In this document: positions 1 to 6,814 of the stretch, piece by piece
How the letters are laid out: each line of letters begins with the position of its first letter
Position numbering within the stretch: position 1 is the first letter of the stretch
Assembly (NCBI GenBank): GCA_945906915.1
Contig: CAMDSI010000008.1
Span: forward strand, 1 to 28,069
From: Spirosoma fluviale
Lineage (GTDB): Bacteria; Bacteroidota; Bacteroidia; Cytophagales; Spirosomataceae
DNA: 28,069 bases
Reading direction: 5' to 3'
Made by a program: the position numbers and the translations under genes
The notes under the pieces: model-generated
Database searches by the model: none
Seen by the model: only the letters and a program-made list of their open reading frames with translations
What the model was told of the DNA's origin: nothing

Positions 1-528
1 CAATCCTTCGAATACCAAGTGCCTAATATGAACCAATGTAAGGGTTGTCACGAACGATCGGGCGAAATGACGCCCATAGGACCCTCGGTTCGACAATTAA
101 ATGACGGTCAACAATTGCAACATTGGGAGACCGCAGGACTACTAAAGGGTTTGCCAAAAGACCACATTCCCGCCCTCGTTAACTATTCAGATGCCAGCGC
201 CTCCCTCGATGATCGGGTGAAAGCCTACTTGGATATTAACTGTGCACATTGCCATAATGCGACCGGTCCGGCGCGTTCGTCTGGACTTTATTTAGAATGG
301 AATTCGAAGGATCGCACGGCTTACGGATTCTTCAAAGCACCGGTGGCGGCAGGTAGAGGATCCGGCAATTTGAGTTATGATATTGTTCCTGGCAAGCCGG
401 AACAGAGTATTTTGCACTACCGTATGGCTTCACGTGACCCCGGTGTTATGATGCCAGAATTAGGCAGACAACTCACTCATCACGAGGGAGTTGAATTAGT
501 CCGCTCTTGGATTCAGTCGATGAACTAA
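1..528 (+). CDS. Diheme c-type cytochrome domain protein, SO2930/HNE_0200-like (C-terminal part)
   Basis: The reading frame is open from the first base of the window, so this is the last 175 residues of a longer protein; its true start lies upstream. Two CxxCH heme c attachment motifs are visible, CKGCH encoded at 37-51 and CAHCH at 241-255, so the protein must be exported and matured by the cytochrome c system. The end of the protein has a P-x-MPELGR stretch followed by a WI segment close to the stop, which matches my memory of the SO2930/HNE_0200 family of conserved secreted diheme proteins. Substrate and partner are unknown. A further heme peroxidase gene lies at 5600-6778, but it is not in the same transcription unit. 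Heme binding is certain from the motifs; the family name is moderately sure. Confidence 0.8.
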   Translation, partial: QSFEYQVPNMNQCKGCHERSGEMTPIGPSVRQLNDGQQLQHWETAGLLKGLPKDHIPALVNYSDASASLDDRVKAYLDINCAHCHNATGPARSSGLYLEWNSKDRTAYGFFKAPVAAGRGSGNLSYDIVPGKPEQSILHYRMASRDPGVMMPELGRQLTHHEGVELVRSWIQSMN

Positions 529-535
529 TCGATGG

Positions 536-566
536 ATTTGTTCCAAAATCCGATTTTGGAACAAAT
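536..566. repeat. Near-perfect 31-bp palindrome after the cytochrome gene
   Basis: ATTTGTTCCAAAATC (536-550), one central C, then its exact reverse complement (552-566). It begins 7 bp after the stop codon. As RNA it could fold to a strong stem and end transcription, but no T tract follows on the plus strand, so a protein-binding palindrome is an equal alternative. Confidence 0.55.
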
Positions 567-599
567 GATACTAGTTATATAATATCACATTATGGGAAT

Positions 600-638
600 G
601 TTTTTAGATTTGATTGAAACTCTTAAAAATCTAAAAAC
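600..638 (+). promoter_or_regulatory. Start-proximal hairpin in the leader of the gene at 642
   Basis: GTTTTTAGATTT (600-611) pairs perfectly with AAATCTAAAAAC (627-638), with a 15-nt loop. The 3' arm ends 3 nt before the ATG at 642, so the folded RNA would cover the ribosome-loading region. No TAnnTTTG box is seen between the palindrome at 536-566 and this hairpin, so the promoter position is not clear. A regulatory role is an inference from position. Confidence 0.45.
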
Positions 639-641
639 AAA

Positions 642-1418
642 ATGAAAAAACTACTCACTTCCTTGGCCCTAGTCTTGCTCGTATCTGCAGCGACTTTCGC
701 ACAAACACGTTACACGATCGTGGCTTATCACAAATTACAACCAGGTAAATCAATCGATGACGCTATTGCAATTGAAAAGCAATGGTTACAACTTCATGAT
801 GCACGTAAAGCTGCTGGTGTTATTGAAGGATGGGCCATGTATGTGCCTTATAATAACATGAAATCACCAGGAATCGATTACGATTACATCACGGTAAATT
901 CAGGTCCAGATTTAGACAAATTGCATACTTACCCAATGGAGATATTTGCGAGTATGATAAAAGCAGATCCTACGGGGTATGAAAAGCTAAGTGCGGCTAC
1001 AGCAAAAACTCAAACTATTCTTCGTCATTCTTTTGGCAAAAAAGTAGTGGGAACAGCTAAATCAACTAATAAAGATCACTTCGTCGTTTTTGATATGATG
1101 AAAGTTGCGGATGGCGCAGCATATGAAGCATTTGAACAAAAAGTAGTGAAGGTTCAAGAAGAAAGAGTTGCAGTTGGAAATATCTCAGGCTGGTCTTTCT
1201 ATAAAACAATTTTTCCAACATCAGACGATGTTGCGTTTAACTACTCAACCGTTCAAAGCTATGATAATTTATCAAAAATCGATCAGGCAATGGATAGCTA
1301 TTACAAGGCAATCCCAAAGGCTTTAGGAATTTCTCCTGAAGAATTTGTTAAACAAGCATCTGCAAAACGGAGTATTACGTCTACTATGATTACTAAAGTG
1401 GCATTATCAACTAAATAA
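642..1418 (+). CDS. Secreted protein of unknown function with an internal duplication
   Basis: 258 residues. The first about 20 residues form a classical signal peptide ending in TFAQ, so the mature protein is periplasmic or secreted. I do not recognise a named family. The mature part appears to hold two related halves: residues about 40-105 contain EKQWLQLHDARKAAG-x-I-x-GW followed by an aromatic and tyrosine-rich stretch, and residues about 165-225 contain EQKVVKVQEERVAVG-x-I-x-GW followed by a similar stretch, which suggests a tandem of dimeric alpha/beta-barrel (ABM-like) domains. No catalytic motif stands out. The gene sits 9 bp upstream of an NTF2-like lipoprotein gene and very likely shares its transcript. 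The start ATG directly follows a 12-bp-stem hairpin at 600-638. Coding is sure; function is not known. Confidence 0.85.
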   Translation: MKKLLTSLALVLLVSAATFAQTRYTIVAYHKLQPGKSIDDAIAIEKQWLQLHDARKAAGVIEGWAMYVPYNNMKSPGIDYDYITVNSGPDLDKLHTYPMEIFASMIKADPTGYEKLSAATAKTQTILRHSFGKKVVGTAKSTNKDHFVVFDMMKVADGAAYEAFEQKVVKVQEERVAVGNISGWSFYKTIFPTSDDVAFNYSTVQSYDNLSKIDQAMDSYYKAIPKALGISPEEFVKQASAKRSITSTMITKVALSTK

Positions 1419-1427
1419 TTTAAAACA

Positions 1428-1970
1428 ATGAAAAAAATTATCATGATCATGGCTGTCGCGTCAGCCTTATTTTCTTGCGGTCAAAAGCAAGATTCAGCTG
1501 CTTCTTCAACGGAGGCAACTACCGATTCTTTAGGTGGAATGATGACATCTACGGATGCTAAATCGCAAGCCGTTAGAGAACAAATCAAGGCCTATACGGA
1601 GAATGATTCGACTAAGTATGGAGTAAGTATTGCAGACAATGTGAAGCTTTATTTCCCTAATGATACGGCCGTAGATGTTCAGGGAAAAGAAGGCTATGTG
1701 GCAACTTTTCTAGGACAGCATAAGATGTACGAGAACATCAACGTATCTCGTTTACGCGTAATGACGATTACTTTAGGAAATGGTGAAACATGGACAGATA
1801 CTTGGGGTGTTTGGTCAGCAAAAGGTCGTGCATCTGGTAAAGTAGTATTCGTTCCGATTCACATTGTGGATCGTTGGGATGGAGACAAAATCGTAGGAGA
1901 ATACCACTTCTGGGATAATAAAGCCAATGAAAATGAGGCAGCTGCTATGGCAGCCGCAGCAAAAAAATAG
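1428..1970 (+). CDS. NTF2/SnoaL-like lipoprotein
   Basis: 180 residues with a type II signal peptide: a short hydrophobic stretch followed by the lipobox LFSC, giving a lipidated Cys17. A low-complexity Ser/Thr/Asp linker follows (residues about 20-45). Residues about 48-165 look like an NTF2-like (SnoaL) cone fold, with an N-terminal helix VREQIKAY, a YVATFLGQH helix, several aromatic strands and HIVDRWDGDKIVGEYHFWD near the end. Such folds bind small hydrophobic ligands or act as small-molecule isomerases; no specific ligand can be told here. The protein ends with an Ala-rich tail. It is downstream of the duplicated secreted protein with a 9-bp gap and is closed by the terminator at 1996-2025, so the two form an operon. 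Confidence 0.75.
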   Translation: MKKIIMIMAVASALFSCGQKQDSAASSTEATTDSLGGMMTSTDAKSQAVREQIKAYTENDSTKYGVSIADNVKLYFPNDTAVDVQGKEGYVATFLGQHKMYENINVSRLRVMTITLGNGETWTDTWGVWSAKGRASGKVVFVPIHIVDRWDGDKIVGEYHFWDNKANENEAAAMAAAAKK

Positions 1971-1995
1971 TTAAAATTTGTTGAAAAGGGTTTAG

Positions 1996-2025
1996 AAAAG
2001 GGGGCGCTGTTAGTGCCCCCTTTTT
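1996..2025. terminator. Strong bidirectional intrinsic terminator
   Basis: The stem GGGGGCGCT / AGTGCCCCC (one G-U pair) with a 3-nt loop is flanked by AAAA on the left and TTTTT on the right, so it can serve both the plus-strand pair ending at 1970 and the minus-strand VOC gene ending at 2027. Confidence 0.9.
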
Positions 2026-2026
2026 C

Positions 2027-2866
2027 TCATTTTACTGCTTTCTCTAATTCCGCAATCACGAATTTCGACATCTGTAAAAAGGCATAAGTCGCCTTAGGTG
2101 CCGTCTCTGGGTTGCTCATTAATTTTCCCAAAACCGAAGGAACAATCTGCCAAGAAACACCATACTTATCTTTCAGCCAACCGCATCTACCAGGCGAACC
2201 TCCCGCGACTAAATTTTCCCATAAGAAATCAATTTCTTCCTGGGAATCGACCGTCACCATCATGGAAACACCTTCATTGAAGTTGTGCTGATGCTCCATG
2301 GAACTTTCCATTAAGTGGAAAGGCTTACCGTTTAAAGTAAACTGAGAATACTTCACATTCCCCTCTGTGTCATGTTCCCCTTTTTCATACAATGCCTTAT
2401 GCAGAATTTCAGAATTCGGAAATAGGGACGTATAGAAATCAATCGCTTCGCTAGCCTTTCCATTATTCACTCCATTAAACATCAAATTAGGGGCCAGCTT
2501 TGCGTGCGATTCATGGTTTTTCATGATCTGCCAATTCACTCCATATTGATCTGCGCACCAGCCATAAAATGGACTCCACGGATAGGTGTTTAAAGCCATC
2601 AGTACCTTTCCATTTTCGGTTAATTTCTCCCAAACCCTTCTGATTTCTTCCTCATTATCTAAATTAACGAAGAAGGATATAGACGGATTAATCGGATAAC
2701 CTGGTCCGCCATTCAGGTGCATAAAACGTCTATCAAATAGACGGTAATTCACCGCCATTGGATTTTTAGAAAGAGGCTCAAAGCCTGAAAAAGTGCTTTG
2801 ATAAAATTCTGCGGCCTCTTTTGCATTCTTGTCAAACCAGAGGCAGGTAGCAATTTCGTGTATCAT
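2027..2866 (-). CDS. Two-domain VOC (PhnB/glyoxalase-like) protein
   Basis: 279 residues, cytoplasmic, with no signal peptide. Two PhnB-type vicinal-oxygen-chelate domains lie in tandem: residues about 1-117 (starting IHEIATCLWFDKNAKEAAEFY and ending WCADQYGVNWQIM) and about 125-250 (starting NLMFNGVNNGKASEAIDFYTSLFPNS and ending WLKDKYGVSWQIVP). The repeated AxEAxxFY and YGVxWQI signatures are typical of the family often labelled 3-demethylubiquinone methyltransferase-like, a label that does not imply methyltransferase activity. The substrate is unknown. The gene is monocistronic, convergent with the pair at 642-1970 and separated from it by a strong terminator. The start ATG at 2866 begins directly at the first conserved strand. 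Confidence 0.88.
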   Translation of the reverse strand: MIHEIATCLWFDKNAKEAAEFYQSTFSGFEPLSKNPMAVNYRLFDRRFMHLNGGPGYPINPSISFFVNLDNEEEIRRVWEKLTENGKVLMALNTYPWSPFYGWCADQYGVNWQIMKNHESHAKLAPNLMFNGVNNGKASEAIDFYTSLFPNSEILHKALYEKGEHDTEGNVKYSQFTLNGKPFHLMESSMEHQHNFNEGVSMMVTVDSQEEIDFLWENLVAGGSPGRCGWLKDKYGVSWQIVPSVLGKLMSNPETAPKATYAFLQMSKFVIAELEKAVK

Positions 2867-2941
2867 AATGGGATTAAATTTCGATAGAAATTTTGACTTT
2901 TCCTCAGAATGGTTACCTTGTAAAACAAAACCCCAAAAACC

Positions 2942-3787
2942 TTGAGAAAATTCTTCAAAATCCTAGGCTGGACTCTATTGGCCTTTGTCGTTCTTTTATT
3001 CGCCGCTGGCAGTCTATTCATCTACAAAGTGAAAAACGGATTTCCAGTTTCTTATGAAACCGAGAAGCCAAGTATTTCGATTCCAGCAGATAAACCAGCG
3101 ATTCTTTTATTCTCTAAAACGACGGGATTCAGACACGAGGAATCGATCGATGCCTCAAGTTTAGTATTAAGAAGTTTATGCCATAAAAACCCTAGTTGGT
3201 ATTTATATGAAACGGAAGCAGGAGGCATATTTAATCCGGAACAATTAGCTCAATTTGAAGTGGTGATTTTTGATAATTCAACAGGTCGTGTTTTAGATGA
3301 TGCGCAGCAAGCGTCTTTAGAGAAATACGTGGAAAATGGCGGAACATTGATGGGAATTCACGGTGCAGGGGATGATTCACATCATTGGGATTGGTATGAA
3401 AAGAACTTGTTAGGGGCGAAGTTTTCGCATCATCCGTTAAATCCGCAGTTTCAAAAAGCACAAGTATCCTTGCAGGACACGACTTTTTCACCTGGGTTAT
3501 CTACGACATTTGAGGGCAACGACGAATGGTATGTTTTCTTGAATCAACCCAAAGATGCCACTATCGTTTACTCCATCGATGGAGATAAGATTTTACCTAG
3601 TGGGAATATGTTGTGGATGAAGGATAAGAATTTTGGGATGGGTAAAAATCATCCGGTGGCTTGGTATAAAATGGTAGGAAAAGGGAAGACATTTTATACG
3701 TCGATGGGACACTCGAAAGAAGTTTGGGCGAATCCGGATTTTGTTAGTTTAATCGAGGGAGCAATTAAATGGGGATATAAAAAGTAA
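2942..3787 (+). CDS. ThuA-like domain protein, membrane-anchored, TTG start
   Basis: 281 residues. An N-terminal hydrophobic segment (residues about 7-28) preceded by RKFFK suggests a signal anchor placing the domain outside the cytoplasm. Residues about 48-280 form a ThuA-like (glutamine-amidotransferase-like) fold: ILLFSKTTGFRHEESI, a VVIFDNSTG strand, GIHGAGD followed by HHWDWYEKNLLGA, and the ending YTSMGHSKEVW. ThuA of Sinorhizobium works in 3-keto-trehalose metabolism; the role of this distant relative is not known. An in-frame TAA at 2921 leaves TTG at 2942 as the only plausible start. A weak promoter (TTTTG near 2891 and TACCTTGT at 2914-2921) lies just before it. Its 3' end overlaps the convergent peptidase gene by 23 bp. 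Confidence 0.85.
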   Translation: MRKFFKILGWTLLAFVVLLFAAGSLFIYKVKNGFPVSYETEKPSISIPADKPAILLFSKTTGFRHEESIDASSLVLRSLCHKNPSWYLYETEAGGIFNPEQLAQFEVVIFDNSTGRVLDDAQQASLEKYVENGGTLMGIHGAGDDSHHWDWYEKNLLGAKFSHHPLNPQFQKAQVSLQDTTFSPGLSTTFEGNDEWYVFLNQPKDATIVYSIDGDKILPSGNMLWMKDKNFGMGKNHPVAWYKMVGKGKTFYTSMGHSKEVWANPDFVSLIEGAIKWGYKK

Positions 3788-4394
3788 CGGGATCCGGGCA
3801 ATTTTCCGAATAAAATGGCAGATCTCTTGGAGAACAAACCCCCGGGTAATCCCCTGAATACCCTTGCATATCGCGAATGAGTTGAAAATGCAGGTGTGGT
3901 GGCCATCCACCATTTTCACTTGGTTCGCCTAGGTGACAAAGCAGTTGGCCCGCAGCAATGGGCATTCCCACCGACAGCCCTTCCAGATCTTCGATAGCTA
4001 AATGACCATATAAACTATAGATTCCCAGAACGGGATGAAATAGAATAATGGTAGGGCCATAATTACCCGAACCAGGGTTGACTTGAAAACTATGCACCAC
4101 GCCATCCGCCACAGGAAAAACAGGCGTTCCCGCTGCTGCCCAAAAATCAATACCCAAATGAATGTTCCGGAAGTCGGCTGAATCAGTCGCAAAATTCTCA
4201 TGCGCTTCATAGATGACCCGGTGTTCGAGGTAGCCGCCTACGCCTATTTTGGCCCCTAATTTCTGCTCTATATAAGCGCAAAAAGCCTCAATATTCGAAA
4301 ATACGGATGGATTCAACTCCTTATTCATAGCGCTCAGATCCAGCGCGATACTGTTCGAGGGTGTCAAAGGCTCAGAAAATAGGCGATGAATCAT
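3765..4394 (-). CDS. M23 family metallopeptidase-like protein
   Basis: 209 residues from the ATG at 4394. A longer frame opens with a TTG at 4424, but that TTG is the last part of a perfect -7 box (4422-4429), so it lies upstream of the probable transcript start and I reject it. LytM/M23 zinc-site residues are present: H79 and D83 in HLGIDF, H131 in YGHL, and H167/H169 in HLHF, all in the right order. The family cleaves peptide cross-links in peptidoglycan. No signal peptide or membrane segment is visible, which is odd for a cell-wall hydrolase, so either export is non-classical or the substrate is cytoplasmic. The 3' end overlaps the ThuA-like gene by 23 bp. Confidence 0.85.
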   Translation of the reverse strand: MIHRLFSEPLTPSNSIALDLSAMNKELNPSVFSNIEAFCAYIEQKLGAKIGVGGYLEHRVIYEAHENFATDSADFRNIHLGIDFWAAAGTPVFPVADGVVHSFQVNPGSGNYGPTIILFHPVLGIYSLYGHLAIEDLEGLSVGMPIAAGQLLCHLGEPSENGGWPPHLHFQLIRDMQGYSGDYPGVCSPRDLPFYSENCPDPVTFYIPI

Positions 4395-4401
4395 TCGTGA
4401 A

Positions 4402-4409
4402 TTTATTTG
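4402..4409 (+). promoter_or_regulatory. Possible -7 box for the gene at 4434
   Basis: TTTATTTG differs from TAnnTTTG only at the second base and lies 24 bp before the ATG at 4434. It sits beside the oppositely directed box at 4422-4429, so the two promoters overlap. Confidence 0.4.
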
Positions 4410-4421
4410 CTTAAATTTAGT

Positions 4422-4429
4422 CAAAGATA
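4422..4429 (-). promoter_or_regulatory. Perfect Bacteroidota -7 box for the M23 gene
   Basis: On the minus strand this reads TATCTTTG, an exact TAnnTTTG. Transcription would start near 4415, giving a leader of about 20 nt to the ATG at 4394. It decides the start codon of the peptidase gene. Confidence 0.65.
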
Positions 4430-4433
4430 AATA

Positions 4434-5507
4434 ATGCGCCTTCTAATTCCCTTCCTTCTTGCCCCATTTTTCCTATTTGCTCAGCAAAAATACGCGTTAA
4501 CTGGATCTGTTGTGGAAAAGGGAAGTACGGCTATTCCTGGTGCCAGTGTATTTATCGAGGGAACCACCATGGGGACTCAGGCGGATGCAAATGGTCTCTA
4601 CACGCTAAAAAATATACCGGCAGGACGATACCGTTTGGTTGCTTCGTTAGTGGGATATCTCCCTAAAATGATCTTTATCGAGGTGCCAGGAAAAATCACG
4701 GTATACAATTTTACACTAGAGGAAGACAACAAAACACTAGCTGAAGTGCGGGTGGTGGGATCTCAGGACAAGACTTGGGAAAAGCAATTTCGTGCTTTTG
4801 AAAGGGGCTTCATCGGTGAAAGTTATGATCGAAAAGAGGTTTACATTACGAATCGTGAGGTAGTGGATTTTACGGAGGATGATGACGCGTTCAATGCAAA
4901 AGCATCTAAACCTTTGCAAATCGTGAATAAAACGCTCGGATATAAAGTAACGTATTTTATGGACAACTTTGAGAAGACGAGTAATTTGACTTCTTTCAAA
5001 GGCTTAGCTAGTTTTGAAAAGCTTATCCCGGAAGATGCGAAACAAGAGCGCAGGTGGGAGCGGAATAGGGAGGAGGTGTATGAAGGTTCGATAAAGCATT
5101 TTTTGAAGGCTTTGGTGGGGAATCGATTAGAAGAGGAGGGCTTTAATGCGTTTTTATTGAAGCCGGAATATTTGAATAATTTGCGGAGGGGCTTGTTTTT
5201 TGATCGGAATAATGAAAGGCACGTCGCTTTCAAAGAACCAGATTTAATCGGAGTTGTTTCTGAAGAGGGGTTGACCACAGTGAATTGGAAAATTCCGATG
5301 GAGATTGTTTACAACAAAAAGCGCGTCGCAAGGCCCATCTTTGTCGATGCGCCCTATCCCTATACTATTTTGATCCCGAAAGGCCTCATTCAAGTCACCG
5401 CAGCCGGCGATCTCATGAATCCTTATTCGGTCGAAATGCGGGGAGAAATGGGCAAAATAGGGATGGCGGATTTGCTACCTTTGGACTTTGACATAGATCA
5501 ACCTTAG
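4434..5507 (+). CDS. Secreted protein with N-terminal carboxypeptidase-regulatory-like domain
   Basis: 357 residues with a signal peptide ending FLFAQ (residues about 1-16). Residues about 20-105 form a CarboxypepD_reg-like beta-sandwich: LTGSVVEKGSTAIPGASVFIEGT, then GTQADANGLYTLKNIPAGRY and a VGY strand. This is the module seen at the front of SusC-type receptors, but here no TonB plug or barrel follows. Residues about 110-357 are a charged, mainly alpha/beta region of unknown family that mentions long basic and acidic stretches (KQERRWERNREE). In Bacteroidota such proteins are generally exported to the periplasm or outer membrane surface. The gene is divergent from the M23 gene with only 39 bp between starts. 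No terminator is seen after the stop. Confidence 0.8.
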   Translation: MRLLIPFLLAPFFLFAQQKYALTGSVVEKGSTAIPGASVFIEGTTMGTQADANGLYTLKNIPAGRYRLVASLVGYLPKMIFIEVPGKITVYNFTLEEDNKTLAEVRVVGSQDKTWEKQFRAFERGFIGESYDRKEVYITNREVVDFTEDDDAFNAKASKPLQIVNKTLGYKVTYFMDNFEKTSNLTSFKGLASFEKLIPEDAKQERRWERNREEVYEGSIKHFLKALVGNRLEEEGFNAFLLKPEYLNNLRRGLFFDRNNERHVAFKEPDLIGVVSEEGLTTVNWKIPMEIVYNKKRVARPIFVDAPYPYTILIPKGLIQVTAAGDLMNPYSVEMRGEMGKIGMADLLPLDFDIDQP

Positions 5508-5599
5508 CCCGTTCATCGCCAGGATGTTACGAAACGTCTACTTAGTGGTTTCGCACGAAATATTTTCAGTATTTTTCGTTTAGGAAAAAAATTCAATCT

Positions 5600-6778
5600 A
5601 TGCGCTATTATACACTCGTTCTATCCCTCTTTTTATTCAGCTGCAAAGACACCTTAGAATCGGTCGCCACTACGGTCACGACGGATTCATATACCGAAAT
5701 CAAAAAGGCTTTATCCATTAATCCGACGGCAGTAGAAAATTACGCGGCACAAGGCAAACCTGCCTATGTGAATAAGGATAATACGGCGGCGAATCCGATT
5801 ACGGATAAAGCGGCGACTTTGGGTCGTGTGCTGTTTTACGATAAAAATTTGAGCATTAATAATACGATTGCTTGTGCGAGTTGCCACAAGCAGGAATTTG
5901 CGTTTGGGGATACGGCCACATCAAGTTTAGGAGTGGAAAATGGTCGCACGGAGCGGCATTCGATGCGTTTGATTAATACGCGCTACGCCGTCGAGGCGAA
6001 GTTTTTCTGGAATGAGCGCGCGGCCAGTTTAGAAGCGCAAACGACGATGCCCATTGCAGATCATTTAGAGATGGGTTTTAGTGGCCAAACAGGACGCGGC
6101 AACATAACCTCTCTCATCACAAAATTGAATGGAATCGGCTATTATAAGGAACTGTTTAAACTTGTGTATGGAGATGCGACCATTACGGAGGCGCGGATGC
6201 AAACGGCTTTGGCACAATTCATTAGAAGCATTCAATCCTTCGATTCGAAATACGATATCGGACGGGCTCAAGTGGCAAATGACGGGGCACCTTTCCCTAA
6301 TTTCACCGCACAAGAAAATGCAGGGAAGAATCTGTTTCTAACTCCGCCTATCTTTAATGGGGCTAGCGAACGAATTGGAGGCGGTTTAGGCTGCAATGCC
6401 TGCCACCAAGCCCCGGAGTTTGACATAGATCCGAACTCGAGAAATAATGGCTTCATCGGTGTGATTGGCAGTAATCAAACGGATCTAACGAATACCCGAT
6501 CTCCCTCTTTACGAGATATTTTGAATGCGGCCGGTATCGCGAACACACCATTCATGCACACAGCAGTACCTGTGACGATTCGCCAGGTGTTGAATCACTA
6601 TAATTCGATCGCTGCAGCACCGAGAAACACGAACCTAGACCCGCGTTTGAAGCCGAATAATATAGGCCAAAACCTCCAAATGACCCCTGCCGAAACCGAT
6701 GCTATGGTCGCATTCTTACGCACCTTAACGGGAAAGGATGTCTATACGAACAAGAAATGGGGGAGTCCTTTTCTATAA
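5600..6778 (+). CDS. Diheme cytochrome c peroxidase (MauG/CcpA family) lipoprotein
   Basis: 392 residues. The lipobox LFSC gives lipidated Cys15, so the protein is tethered in the cell envelope. Two heme c sites are present, CASCH at residues 92-96 and CNACH at 265-269, spaced as in bacterial diheme peroxidases. The conserved block after the first heme (FAFGD, then GRTERHSMRLINTRY and FFWNERAASLEAQ) and MTPAETDAMVAFLRTLTG at the end are family hallmarks. Members either reduce hydrogen peroxide with electrons from small cytochromes or, like MauG, oxidise protein or small substrates; which applies here cannot be told. The gene lies 35 bp before an M28 peptidase gene on the same strand, so partial co-transcription is possible, although a separate promoter candidate lies in the gap. 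Confidence 0.93.
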   Translation: MRYYTLVLSLFLFSCKDTLESVATTVTTDSYTEIKKALSINPTAVENYAAQGKPAYVNKDNTAANPITDKAATLGRVLFYDKNLSINNTIACASCHKQEFAFGDTATSSLGVENGRTERHSMRLINTRYAVEAKFFWNERAASLEAQTTMPIADHLEMGFSGQTGRGNITSLITKLNGIGYYKELFKLVYGDATITEARMQTALAQFIRSIQSFDSKYDIGRAQVANDGAPFPNFTAQENAGKNLFLTPPIFNGASERIGGGLGCNACHQAPEFDIDPNSRNNGFIGVIGSNQTDLTNTRSPSLRDILNAAGIANTPFMHTAVPVTIRQVLNHYNSIAAAPRNTNLDPRLKPNNIGQNLQMTPAETDAMVAFLRTLTGKDVYTNKKWGSPFL

Positions 6779-6787
6779 ATAATTGTG

Positions 6788-6814
6788 TAATATTGTCGGA
6801 ATAAATACTTCCGA
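6788..6814 (+). promoter_or_regulatory. Promoter-like box and start-codon hairpin before the M28 gene
   Basis: TAATATTG (6788-6795) differs from TAnnTTTG by one base. Directly after it, TCGGAA (6796-6801) and TTCCGA (6809-6814) form a perfect 6-bp stem with a 7-nt loop whose last base is the A of the start codon at 6814. A folded transcript would partly hide the start codon. Confidence 0.4.

Noticed and set aside
2098..2280. Plus-strand frame within the VOC gene
   Set aside because: Antisense shadow of a well-supported two-domain VOC protein.
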